Position numbers and translations under genes: made by a program. The notes under the pieces were generated by a model that saw only the letters and a program-made list of their open reading frames with translations, was not told where the DNA came from and ran no database searches. From Candidatus Micrarchaeota archaeon CG08_land_8_20_14_0_20_59_11 (lineage in GTDB: Archaea; Micrarchaeota; Micrarchaeia; Norongarragalinales; Norongarragalinaceae), in the NCBI GenBank assembly GCA_002763345.1, contig PEXZ01000047.1:1-12374 (forward strand): a stretch of 12,374 nucleotides of DNA, in the 5' to 3' direction. Positions 5,636-10,834 of the stretch are shown here, one piece after another. The stretch's first letter is position 1. Every line of letters starts with the position of its first letter.

Positions 5636-6771
5636 GTTTTTCCGCGACCCCTCCAACCGACCTGGGAAACCATATCAGATGCCTCTAAATCGTTTAAATG
5701 GGTTCGCACGGTCCTTCGGCAAACGCCTAAAAGCCTTGCGATGTCCATTGCTGTCTTGGGTCCCTCGGACAACGCCGCAAGGGCGAGTTTTTTGGTTTCC
5801 CCTTCCAAACGCGTCTTTAACGAACCCCGCTTTAATGAGGCGATGAACTCCAATTGATTCTGTTTTTGCGCCAAATCGCAGGAGGGATGGCACGCGGCAA
5901 GCGAGTTTATGTCGCGCAACAGATCCGCTGCGCTTGAGTTGCGGATGTCAAATCCGAAAACTGGCGTGCCCGACCAGTCCACAAAAATCTTCATTTTCGA
6001 ACAGGAGTAATCCAAGCCTTCGGCGAGTTCCAGGAGTCCCTGAATCAAGGTCTTGTTCTTGGTCCGTATCGAAATGCTTTCGTACAACGAGCCCTCGTCG
6101 ACCAAAAACGCGCTCAGGAATGCCAGCCGCCAGGAGCGCTCGCCGTTTTTTATCGCTTCCGGAACGAAGGACTCGTAAGTTCCGAACCTCGCTTCGGGAA
6201 AACGCGCTTTTATTACGGTCATTGCCGCCGCCGGAATGAAAACCGTTTTGCCGTCCCTCGAAATCACCTCTTCGGAGGGTAAGCCGAATGCCGCGACCAT
6301 TTTTTCCTTGAATTTTTGCCTACCCAACAACGAAACCTGGGCATACCTCGCAGCGCCGCGTCTGGTGACTTTGTCGCTTCCATCGCCCATAAGATGAGCC
6401 ATTATGCCGACGAATTCTGGACCGACCGAAATCGGCAATTGCTTGGAAAACGACAGACCGCCTTTCGCGCGATATGCGACTATTTCGCGCTCGATCGAAA
6501 ACAAATCCATGCCCGTTTCATGGGACAGGGCCGCGACCGCCCAAGCGGGAAAAAATATTCTTTGCGAGCACTTTTGTTGGCGGAGTCCCGAAGCGTATGC
6601 GCTTCTTTTCAGGCCTTTTTGCCCGGCAACTGAATTTAGGAAAGCGCCAGTTTTTATGCTCGAACCGAAGAAACGAATTGCCTGGGAGAAAAAACGCGCC
6701 CTAAACGAATCGCTGAATCTCAGGTGAATCGAAACGGGAAAGTCCCAGAAATGAATCGTGGATTCCGACAT
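5545..6771 (-). CDS. LAGLIDADG-family protein with N-terminal region and C-terminal winged helix-turn-helix
   Basis: A 408-aa protein of the archaeal LAGLIDADG family. Layout: an N-terminal region (about 15-110, LRFSDSFRARFFSQAIRFFG) of the kind that in relatives forms a helix-turn-helix; LAGLIDADG motif 1 FVGIMAHLMGDGS (120-132, acidic Asp130); motif 2 LAFLSAFLVDEGSL (216-229, acidic Glu226); and a winged helix at about 323-383 (KTAMDIARLLGVCRRTVRTHL, wing WRGRGKTWQLA). Both acidic catalytic positions are kept, so it could be an active endonuclease, but the DNA-binding ends recall WhiA-type regulators derived from homing endonucleases. It is not inside an intron or intein that I can see. The ATG at 6771 has a TATA box about 25 bp upstream, so the mRNA is probably leaderless. 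Its last 91 nt overlap taw1. Base composition looks less GC-rich than in the neighbours, perhaps a sign of transfer. Confidence 0.82.
   Translation of the reverse strand: MSESTIHFWDFPVSIHLRFSDSFRARFFSQAIRFFGSSIKTGAFLNSVAGQKGLKRSAYASGLRQQKCSQRIFFPAWAVAALSHETGMDLFSIEREIVAYRAKGGLSFSKQLPISVGPEFVGIMAHLMGDGSDKVTRRGAARYAQVSLLGRQKFKEKMVAAFGLPSEEVISRDGKTVFIPAAAMTVIKARFPEARFGTYESFVPEAIKNGERSWRLAFLSAFLVDEGSLYESISIRTKNKTLIQGLLELAEGLDYSCSKMKIFVDWSGTPVFGFDIRNSSAADLLRDINSLAACHPSCDLAQKQNQLEFIASLKRGSLKTRLEGETKKLALAALSEGPKTAMDIARLLGVCRRTVRTHLNDLEASDMVSQVGWRGRGKTWQLAQFHKTSLTNTSASSTPWSESTNTLP
5691..5700 (-). promoter_or_regulatory. Possible internal TATA box for taw1
   Basis: CATTTAAACG on the minus strand lies inside the winged-helix coding part of the LAGLIDADG gene, about 60 bp before the taw1 ATG. 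It would place a start near 5671 and leave the GGAGGGG site in a leader of about 36 nt. It matches the TTTAAA core of other putative promoters here, but it is also coding sequence. Confidence 0.3.
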
Positions 6772-6790
6772 GAAAAAAGGAATTTCTAGA

Positions 6791-6802
6791 CGTATTTAAA
6801 CG
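6791..6802 (-). promoter_or_regulatory. TATA box for the LAGLIDADG gene
   Basis: CGTTTAAATACG is nearly symmetric with a TTTAAA core at 6795-6800. Its centre lies about 26 bp before the ATG at 6771, which puts the expected transcription start on the start codon (leaderless). Confidence 0.65.
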
Positions 6803-6846
6803 AAAACTGACCCGTCGCTTCCAGTGTATATACGCGGCGGCACGAA

Positions 6847-6856
6847 CTATAAATAC
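6847..6856 (+). promoter_or_regulatory. TATA box for the PPC-domain gene
   Basis: CTATAAATAC lies about 41 bp before GTG 6892 and predicts a start near 6877, at the beginning of the GAGGGTGG ribosome site. A second, symmetric box GTATATAC sits at 6826-6833. The 120-bp region 6772-6891 thus holds two divergent promoters and nothing else recognised. Confidence 0.6.
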
Positions 6857-6891
6857 AAAGACGAACAAACGGAATCGAGGGTGGTTTTGCT

Positions 6892-7269
6892 GTGCAGGTG
6901 ATGCTGGTTCGGCTGTCGGACGGGACGCCATTCAGGTGCGCCTTCGAGGCGTGGCTCTCAAAGCACAAAATCGCGAGCGCCGTAATCGTCAACGGAATAG
7001 GCATGCTTTCGGACGTCGAGTTGCAGTATTATGAGAAGGGAAAGTACAGGACGCGCCGCTTCCGCAAACCGATGGAATTACTCTCGCTTCAGGGCAACAT
7101 TTCCCTGAAGGATGGAAAGCCCTTCATCCACGTCCACGCCACGCTTGCTGATGAAAGGGGGAAGGCGTACGGCGGGCACCTGAAGGACGCGGTTGTGCGC
7201 GTGACGAACGAAATCTTTCTGATTACGCTGGACGAACAGATGCGCCGTGGGAAGGACGGACTGTCCTAA
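6892..7269 (+). CDS. PPC/DUF296 domain protein
   Basis: A 125-aa stand-alone PPC (plant and prokaryote conserved, DUF296) domain. The signature is present: LLSLQGNISLKDGKPFIH (63-80), then VHATLADERGKAYGGHL, with His80, His82 and His96 forming the usual metal-binding cluster. In plants the domain belongs to AT-hook DNA-binding proteins, where it trimerises; prokaryotic members are small homotrimers of unproven role, sometimes called DNA-binding. There is no AT-hook here. The start is GTG 6892 with GGTGG 7 nt upstream; ATG 6901 is an alternative three codons in. The stop TAA (7267-7269) overlaps the stop of the convergent DUF63 gene. Confidence 0.88.
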   Translation: MQVMLVRLSDGTPFRCAFEAWLSKHKIASAVIVNGIGMLSDVELQYYEKGKYRTRRFRKPMELLSLQGNISLKDGKPFIHVHATLADERGKAYGGHLKDAVVRVTNEIFLITLDEQMRRGKDGLS

Positions 7270-8057
7270 ACTCCGCACGCGATACGCAGCAGGTCTCTGA
7301 GTCCCGGCGCCAAGCCGAATATCATGATGAGCAGCAGGACGTAGTTGCGCTCCTCCTCCTTTTCGCGGCGCAGCAACTCCACTGCTGCGAAGCCGAATGC
7401 CGCCTTCACGAGGAAGAAGGCGACGGGCGACAGGCCCATGATGAACCCGCCGAGGACGTGCTGCTCGAAGTAGTTGCCGAACTGGACGCCCAGGAACGAG
7501 GCTGCTCCGTCGAGCGACTGCGAAAACACCACGAGTTTTTCCGGAATCGTGGGCCGCAGCTTGCGGTACCACCACAGCCAGACGAAGAGCGCCAGCGACG
7601 CGCTTGCGAAAATGAGGATGCCTATGGCGAGCGCGGGCTGTTTTACCTGCGTCAGCAGGGGCAGCACCGTCGCCAGCGCGAGCACGATGCCCGCGTTGCG
7701 CGTTGACTCGAGGTTGCGGGTGAGCGCGTAGGATGCCGCGAGGACGAAGAACACCAGGAGGTAGATGCCCGGCGTCACGAACGGATAGACGGTGAAGCCG
7801 AAGAATTCCATCGCCCGCGGCAGCCAGTCGGCGTCCTGCCAGACGCGCAGGGCGCTCCCGAAGAAGATAAACGGGATTATCGCGTAGAAAAGCCTCGCGT
7901 CGACTCTCACGCGCAGGCGCTTGATGAGGAGGTATATGAGGTAGGCGGCAACAAGGGCGAGCACCGCGAAGACGGCGGTGTTTATGATGTTGTACGGCGC
8001 GTACGCCCCGGGCTGCGCGAGGGGGTTGACGAAGTACTCCTGAATCCAGTCCGCCAT
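7266..8057 (-). CDS. DUF63 family archaeal membrane protein
   Basis: A 263-aa polytopic membrane protein that I assign to the archaeal DUF63 family; function unknown. It starts MADWIQEYFVNPL with an N-terminal amphipathic stretch, then has about seven hydrophobic segments, among them IINTAVFAVLALVAAYLIYL, ARLFYAIIPFIFFGSAL and a pair near the C-terminus (FGFAAVELL, VLLLIMIFGLAPGLRDLL). The loop RVWQDADWLPRAMEFFGFTV and the segment QSLDGAASFLGVQFGNYFEQ fit the family as I remember it. The frame is open further 5', but that extension passes through the promoter and start of trm5; the ATG at 8057 with a TATA box 24 bp upstream (leaderless) is preferred. Stop TAG at 7268-7266. Confidence 0.86.
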   Translation of the reverse strand: MADWIQEYFVNPLAQPGAYAPYNIINTAVFAVLALVAAYLIYLLIKRLRVRVDARLFYAIIPFIFFGSALRVWQDADWLPRAMEFFGFTVYPFVTPGIYLLVFFVLAASYALTRNLESTRNAGIVLALATVLPLLTQVKQPALAIGILIFASASLALFVWLWWYRKLRPTIPEKLVVFSQSLDGAASFLGVQFGNYFEQHVLGGFIMGLSPVAFFLVKAAFGFAAVELLRREKEEERNYVLLLIMIFGLAPGLRDLLRIACGV

Positions 8058-8087
8058 AATAAAAAAAGGCGCAAACATAAATAAACC
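8058..8087. promoter_or_regulatory. 30-bp divergent promoter for DUF63 gene and trm5
   Basis: Only 30 bp separate the two start codons. On the minus strand GGTTTATTTATG (8087-8076) is centred 24 bp from ATG 8057; on the plus strand CATAATAAAAAAAGG (8055-8069) is centred about 26 bp from ATG 8088. Both transcripts would be leaderless, and each TATA box touches the other gene's start codon, so the two preinitiation complexes could not form together. Confidence 0.6.
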
Positions 8088-9077
8088 ATGCTTGCCGTGG
8101 CTGTCGAGAAGAAAAATGCAGAACGCGCGAAAATAATGCTGCGCGAAAAAGGCGTGCTGTTGCAGGGTTACGGCGCGAAAAACGACGAGAAGCACGTTTA
8201 CTTCCCAGTAGCGAAGCACGTCATCCTTCCATTCCCCCATTCCTACAAACAAAAAACGTTTCCCAAAAAGCCCCTCGGCGCACAATCGCTGAAAGCGCAG
8301 GGGCTCTCGTCATTCGACATCGTCGGCGACATCGCCGTGCTTGAGGACAGGGGCGGGGGCGACGTGAAGAAAGCAGCCGCCGTTTTGCTCAAAACCAACC
8401 CGCGAATCAAAACCGTGCTGCTGAAAACAGGCGGACGGACCGGGGAGTTCCGGGTGCAGCAGGTGAAGTGGCTGGCTGGAGCAAGGAGAACGAAGACGAC
8501 GCACCGCGAAAGCGGCTGCGCGTTCGAAGTCGATTTGGCGAAGGCGTATTTCTCGCCGCGCCTCTCGAATGAAAGGCTGCGCGTCCTTTCCAAAGTAAAA
8601 AATGGGGAAACCGTCCTCGTCCCCTTCGCAGGTGTTGGTCCTTACGCCATTCTGATTGCGAAAAACAAGAAGTGCCGCGTAATCGCGATTGAGAAAAACA
8701 AGGATGCAGTCGCGTTCATGCGGAGGAATGCCGCCGCCAACCGCGTCGCAGTTGAAATCGTCCAAGGCGATGCGGGCATTATTCTCCCGCGCTACAAGGC
8801 GGACAGAATAATCATGCCGCTCCCGCACGGCGCCTTCGACTTCCTCGACGCCGCGCTGAAGGCTGCCAAGGACGGATGCGTCATCCACTACTACTCAATA
8901 GGCGAAAGGAACAACCCCTTCGAAAAACCACTGCGAGAAATAATGCAGGCATGCGAACGCCGTAAACGCCGCTTCCGCATCCTCGAAAAAAAGGTGCTGC
9001 TTTCCTATTCCGCGGGAAGGGAGCGCGTCGTAATCGACTTCTTGGTAAGGAATATAATAGGCGTTATTAGAAGATAA
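8088..9077 (+). CDS. trm5: tRNA (guanine37-N1)-methyltransferase Trm5 family
   Basis: Class I SAM methyltransferase that methylates N1 of G37 next to the anticodon, preventing frameshifts; in tRNA-Phe, m1G37 is also the substrate of Taw1. Seen: THRESGCAFEVDLAKAYFSP (138-157) followed by RLSNER (158-163), the Trm5/Taw2 signature; SAM motif I VPFAGVGPYAI (178-188); motif II VIAIEKN; and MPLPHGAFDFL (243-253), followed by GCVIHYYSIGE. The middle region VLLKTGGRTGEFRVQQVKWL is typical of Trm5. Deviations: VPFAG replaces the usual DMFAG and MPLP replaces the NLP whose Asn takes part in catalysis, so a relative such as Taw2 or the C7-methylating Trm5a/Taw21 type cannot be excluded. The 329-aa length is normal. 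The mRNA is probably leaderless, and the next gene follows by 3 bp. Confidence 0.87.
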   Translation: MLAVAVEKKNAERAKIMLREKGVLLQGYGAKNDEKHVYFPVAKHVILPFPHSYKQKTFPKKPLGAQSLKAQGLSSFDIVGDIAVLEDRGGGDVKKAAAVLLKTNPRIKTVLLKTGGRTGEFRVQQVKWLAGARRTKTTHRESGCAFEVDLAKAYFSPRLSNERLRVLSKVKNGETVLVPFAGVGPYAILIAKNKKCRVIAIEKNKDAVAFMRRNAAANRVAVEIVQGDAGIILPRYKADRIIMPLPHGAFDFLDAALKAAKDGCVIHYYSIGERNNPFEKPLREIMQACERRKRRFRILEKKVLLSYSAGRERVVIDFLVRNIIGVIRR

Positions 9078-9080
9078 CAC

Positions 9081-9509
9081 ATGGCTATGCCGAAAAGAAT
9101 CGGCGAAAGATTCCGAAAAAAGTTTCCCGACTTCCTGAGCGGAAGGGTCAAAATCCGCGACTTGGTTTCGTTCCTGCACAAAAAGGAGATAACGGTGCTA
9201 GGGCACGGAACGCATGAGGATAACGCCAAAGCCATTTTGGATTCGGACTTCTTAACCGAAAACGATTTTTTGTTTGAGCATACGCATCCCCTTGGAGGGC
9301 AGACGAAAGAGGAACTCGAAAGGCAACTGCACAAGTGGCCATATCTCGGCTTGAAGTACCTAGTGCTCATAGCGTATCACAGGCCGACGCACCCCTACAT
9401 AGAAGAAGCGCTGAGCGTGCCGAACGAATTCGTCCTAGGGTACTACGACGCGTCAAAGCGCGTATTTTATCCGAACGCAAAACACTGGCTCCTAAAAAGG
9501 AACCTGTAA
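9081..9509 (+). CDS. Unknown protein, possibly ADP-ribosyltransferase-like (142 aa)
   Basis: I do not recognise a family with certainty. The protein starts with a basic segment (MAMPKRIGERFRKKF), then has VLGHGTHEDNAKAILDSDF (39-57), which resembles the HGT-x-x-x-A-x-x-I-L-x-x-G/D-F opening of ADP-ribosyltransferase folds, and near the end PNEFVLGYYD (114-123), where Glu116 could be the catalytic acid of an H-Y-E type site. A hydrophobic strand YLVLIAYHRP lies between them. That assignment is inference. No membrane segment or Cys is present. ATG 9081 is 3 bp after the trm5 stop, so the two are probably cotranscribed; ATG 9087 is an alternative start. The stop lies about 14 bp from the 3' end of the convergent 5S rRNA gene. 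Confidence 0.72.
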   Translation: MAMPKRIGERFRKKFPDFLSGRVKIRDLVSFLHKKEITVLGHGTHEDNAKAILDSDFLTENDFLFEHTHPLGGQTKEELERQLHKWPYLGLKYLVLIAYHRPTHPYIEEALSVPNEFVLGYYDASKRVFYPNAKHWLLKRNL

Positions 9510-9522
9510 AGAGTTAGTAAGA

Positions 9523-9639
9523 GTGGCAGCAGCAACCCGCTTTCCCGCCGAAAGGCAGTATCAGCAAGGTCGTAAGAGGCCTTTACTTCCAGGTTCGAAA
9601 TGGGACTGGGTGTTACGCCTCTCCTATGGCCGCTGTCCG
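9523..9639 (-). rRNA. rrf: 5S ribosomal RNA (ends approximate)
   Basis: On the minus strand the conserved 5S core is present: CAGCGGCCATAGGAGAGG, ACACCCAGTCCCATTTCGAA, CCTGGAAGTAAAGGCCTC and GCTGATACTGCC. Terminal helix I is formed by CAGCGGC (9635-9629) with GCTGCTG (9533-9527). The ends are set from that helix and are uncertain by a few bases. The gene stands alone: there is no 16S or 23S in the window and no tRNA next to it, so it is unlinked from them here. A TATA box lies about 25 bp upstream. Confidence 0.93.
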
Positions 9640-9657
9640 CTATTATACGCGCAGCCG

Positions 9658-9669
9658 ATATTTAAAAGG
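9658..9669 (-). promoter_or_regulatory. TATA box for 5S rRNA
   Basis: CCTTTTAAATAT on the minus strand, with core TTTAAA at 9661-9666 centred about 25 bp before the 5S 5' end, the spacing expected of an archaeal promoter. Confidence 0.7.
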
Positions 9670-9690
9670 ATTGCGGCAAACGCTCGCTAA

Positions 9691-9703
9691 ACCTTAAATA
9701 TTC
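9691..9703 (+). promoter_or_regulatory. TATA box for the gene at 9732
   Basis: ACCTTAAATATTC is centred about 35 bp before ATG 9732. The expected start is near 9723, giving a leader of about 9 nt that holds GTGAT, a partial Shine-Dalgarno match, just before the ATG. Confidence 0.6.
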
Positions 9704-9731
9704 ACGGCGGCATCGCTTATTCAGTGATATC

Positions 9732-10004
9732 ATGAAACCCCCTCGGCTACCCCCTGAACAAATGATCCGGAATATCATTGAGGGAAATTATCTAAAAGCT
9801 AGGGATATTACCGGCAGAATGCCCGAATCGTTATTCGAGGCATTGCACGCGCAAGAAGCAGACCTGAAAAAGGCCAAGAATATTTTTTCAGCCCTCGACA
9901 AATTGCAACGTATCCGCAGGTTGCAAGAACATCCATACCTGATGAAATTCAGGATAAAGTCGCTCACGACGCTACAGTCAACGCCCAACTGCGGGAGTAC
10001 ATGA
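9732..10004 (+). CDS. Small helical protein of unknown function, reading frame probably shifted near its end
   Basis: The 90-aa frame begins MKPPRLPPEQMIRNIIEGNY and continues as a charged, mostly helical protein (FEALHAQEADLKKAKN, FSALDKLQRIRRLQEHPY). After HPY (to 9938) the frame changes character (LMKFRIKSLTTLQSTPNCGST) and stops at 10004. In the frame starting at 9938 a sensible helical C-terminus continues to 10042 (see next entry). Restoring one C at about 9938 would join the two into a 103-aa protein. Thus the gene carries a one-base deletion, a sequencing error or a programmed -1 frameshift. The family is not recognised. The promoter and the GTGAT ribosome site are intact. It converges with the TBP gene; the extended frame would end 11 bp from the TBP stop. 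Confidence 0.7.
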   Translation: MKPPRLPPEQMIRNIIEGNYLKARDITGRMPESLFEALHAQEADLKKAKNIFSALDKLQRIRRLQEHPYLMKFRIKSLTTLQSTPNCGST

Positions 10005-10042
10005 AATATCGCATGAACAACCCGCCCGTAAGAAAGAAGTAG
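9938..10042 (+). other. Out-of-frame C-terminal continuation of the gene at 9732
   Basis: Read from 9938, the -1 frame gives PDEIQDKVAHDATVNAQLRE and then YMKYRMNNPPVRKK before TAG at 10042. This helical, charged composition with a basic tail fits the preceding part better than the frame-0 tail does. There is no start codon of its own in this frame. Confidence 0.6.
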
Positions 10043-10053
10043 GGCGCCTTCGG

Positions 10054-10356
10054 CTATACGTGCGTTACGAAGCGCTGCAACACGTCCGCTGCCCGGCGTA
10101 TGCTCTGCCCTATCTGCTTCTTCGTCTTCGCCCCCGAGCAGATTACCTTGCCGTTCTTGAATAGCAGAAGCGTCGTGCCGATGTCCTTCAGCCGCATTAT
10201 CGCGCCGGGGAACTGCTCGGGCTCGTACTCGACGTTGTCCAGCTTCATGGCTATGTTGAAGAGGTCCAGCTCGACCTTCAGGTTCGCGCTGGCCACGATG
10301 TTCTCGACTTTGAAGCCCGTGTCCATCTTCACGCGCTTCTTCAGCTTCTTCGCCAT
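10054..10356 (-). CDS. tbp: Half-length TATA-binding protein with a single TBP repeat (100 aa)
   Basis: TBP recognises the TATA box and recruits TFB and RNA polymerase. Usual archaeal TBP is about 180-190 aa with two repeats. Here the complete gene is 100 aa: a basic N-terminus MAKKLKKRVKMDTG, then one repeat: VENIVASANLKVELDLF (17-33), YEPEQFPGAIMRLK (44-57), TTLLLFKNGKVICSGAKTKK (61-80) and helix QIGQSIRRAADVLQRF (81-96), then stop. Both phenylalanines that kink DNA in a repeat are present (Phe49 in EQFPG, Phe66 in LLLF). The sequence mixes features of repeat 1 (GAIMRL) and repeat 2 (YEPEQFPG). No second repeat lies downstream in any frame; the convergent gene begins at once. The start ATG 10356 is preceded by GGTGATT, a strong ribosome site. 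It must act as a homodimer, or with another TBP, to form a saddle. The frame is open further upstream, but through the promoter. Confidence 0.92.
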   Translation of the reverse strand: MAKKLKKRVKMDTGFKVENIVASANLKVELDLFNIAMKLDNVEYEPEQFPGAIMRLKDIGTTLLLFKNGKVICSGAKTKKQIGQSIRRAADVLQRFVTHV

Positions 10357-10366
10357 ACAATCACCC

Positions 10367-10407
10367 AAACCTTTAAAAATTAAGCCGAAGGTTGTTTTTA
10401 AAGGTTT
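10367..10407. repeat. Perfect 13-bp inverted repeat in the TBP promoter region
   Basis: AAACCTTTAAAAA (10367-10379) and its exact complement TTTTTAAAGGTTT (10395-10407), separated by 15 bp. Each arm has a TTTAAA core and looks like a TATA box; the core centres (10374.5 and 10399.5) are 25 bp apart. The right arm overlaps the best TATA box of the TBP gene; the left arm falls in its expected 5' leader. It is a candidate operator or paired TBP-binding site. Confidence 0.85.
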
Positions 10408-10412
10408 ATATA
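10405..10412 (-). promoter_or_regulatory. Candidate TATA box of the half-TBP gene
   Basis: TATATAAA on the minus strand, centred about 52 bp from ATG 10356, predicts a start near 10383 and a 27-nt leader with GGTGATT near its end. The adjacent TTTAAA cores of the inverted repeat (about 43 and 18 bp from the ATG) are alternatives. Confidence 0.5.
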
Positions 10413-10428
10413 CGGGTGTTGATTGACT

Positions 10429-10447
10429 GCATTTCGCGGCGAAATGC
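10429..10447. repeat. 8-bp hairpin/palindrome
   Basis: GCATTTCG, spacer CGG, CGAAATGC: a perfect 8-bp inverted repeat between the TBP promoter and the eL21 promoter. It could be an operator or form an RNA hairpin. No T tract follows, so it is not an obvious terminator. Confidence 0.6.
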
Positions 10448-10466
10448 GGCACGCAAAGAAATCGCA

Positions 10467-10478
10467 GGTATTAAAAAC
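10467..10478 (+). promoter_or_regulatory. Candidate TATA box of the eL21 operon
   Basis: GGTATTAAAAAC is centred about 83 bp before the eL21 ATG and would give a leader of about 58 nt. The rest of the 199-bp intergenic region (10357-10555) holds the two inverted repeats and a possible 11-codon upstream frame. Confidence 0.45.
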
Positions 10479-10523
10479 AGGACGAACCTATCAATAGTCC
10501 GAAGGGGATTCGCCGCTTCTGTT

Positions 10524-10559
10524 ATGGTGAGTCATCTAAAAAGGGCGCTACTGAAATGA
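10524..10559 (+). other. Possible 11-codon upstream reading frame overlapping the eL21 start
   Basis: ATG at 10524 opens MVSHLKRALLK and stops at TGA 10557-10559, overlapping the eL21 ATG as ATGA, an arrangement that allows coupled translation. No good ribosome site is placed in front of it, so it may be chance. Confidence 0.25.
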
Positions 10560-10834
10560 AGAGAACGCACGGTTCGTACTCGAAGCACTCGCGCAACATG
10601 CGCGGCAAGGGACTGGCAGCAATAACCAACAGGCTCACCGTCTTCGAGAAGGGCGAGTTCGCCCGCATCCGCGCCAACCCGAAAACCCGCAAGGGCTCGC
10701 CGAACAACCTGCGCTTCAACGGCAAGACATGCCGCGTGGAGGCTAGGCAGGGGCGCGCGTACAAGGTCATGGTTCTTGACGGCAAGAAGGAGAAGACGCT
10801 CGTAATCTCCAACGAACATATGGAAAGGATTTGA
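10556..10834 (+). CDS. rpl21e: Large ribosomal subunit protein eL21
   Basis: Archaeal/eukaryotic 60S-type ribosomal protein. The 92-aa basic protein begins MKRTHGSYSKHSRNMRGKGL, followed by the SH3-like barrel segment VFEKGEFARIRANP and RFNGKTCRVEARQGRAYKVM, all typical of eL21 (about 95-100 aa). It is first in the conserved archaeal order eL21 - Rpo4 - DUF655 - dimethyladenosine transferase. Rpo4 starts on the base right after its stop, so translation is likely coupled. AAGGGCG about 9 nt before the ATG is a weak ribosome site. Confidence 0.95.
   Translation: MKRTHGSYSKHSRNMRGKGLAAITNRLTVFEKGEFARIRANPKTRKGSPNNLRFNGKTCRVEARQGRAYKVMVLDGKKEKTLVISNEHMERI

Noticed and set aside
5648..5698. Intein or intron hosting the LAGLIDADG protein inside taw1
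   Set aside because: Taw1 is continuous from its N-terminus to its stop, and the LAGLIDADG frame lies upstream in a different frame, with no splice-junction motifs.
5934..6727. Several 76-107-aa plus-strand frames opposite the LAGLIDADG gene
   Set aside because: They are antisense to a protein with clear motifs, rich in Arg/Ser/Pro, and lack promoters.
7266..8285. Longer 339-aa version of the DUF63 protein
   Set aside because: The extension would cover the divergent promoter and the first 200 bases of trm5; the ATG at 8057 with a TATA box at the right distance is preferred.
10448..10555. Possible C/D-box guide RNA in the eL21 leader (TGGTGAGT ... CTGA)
   Set aside because: The C-box match is poor and the CTGA overlaps the eL21 start; no paired C'/D' boxes.
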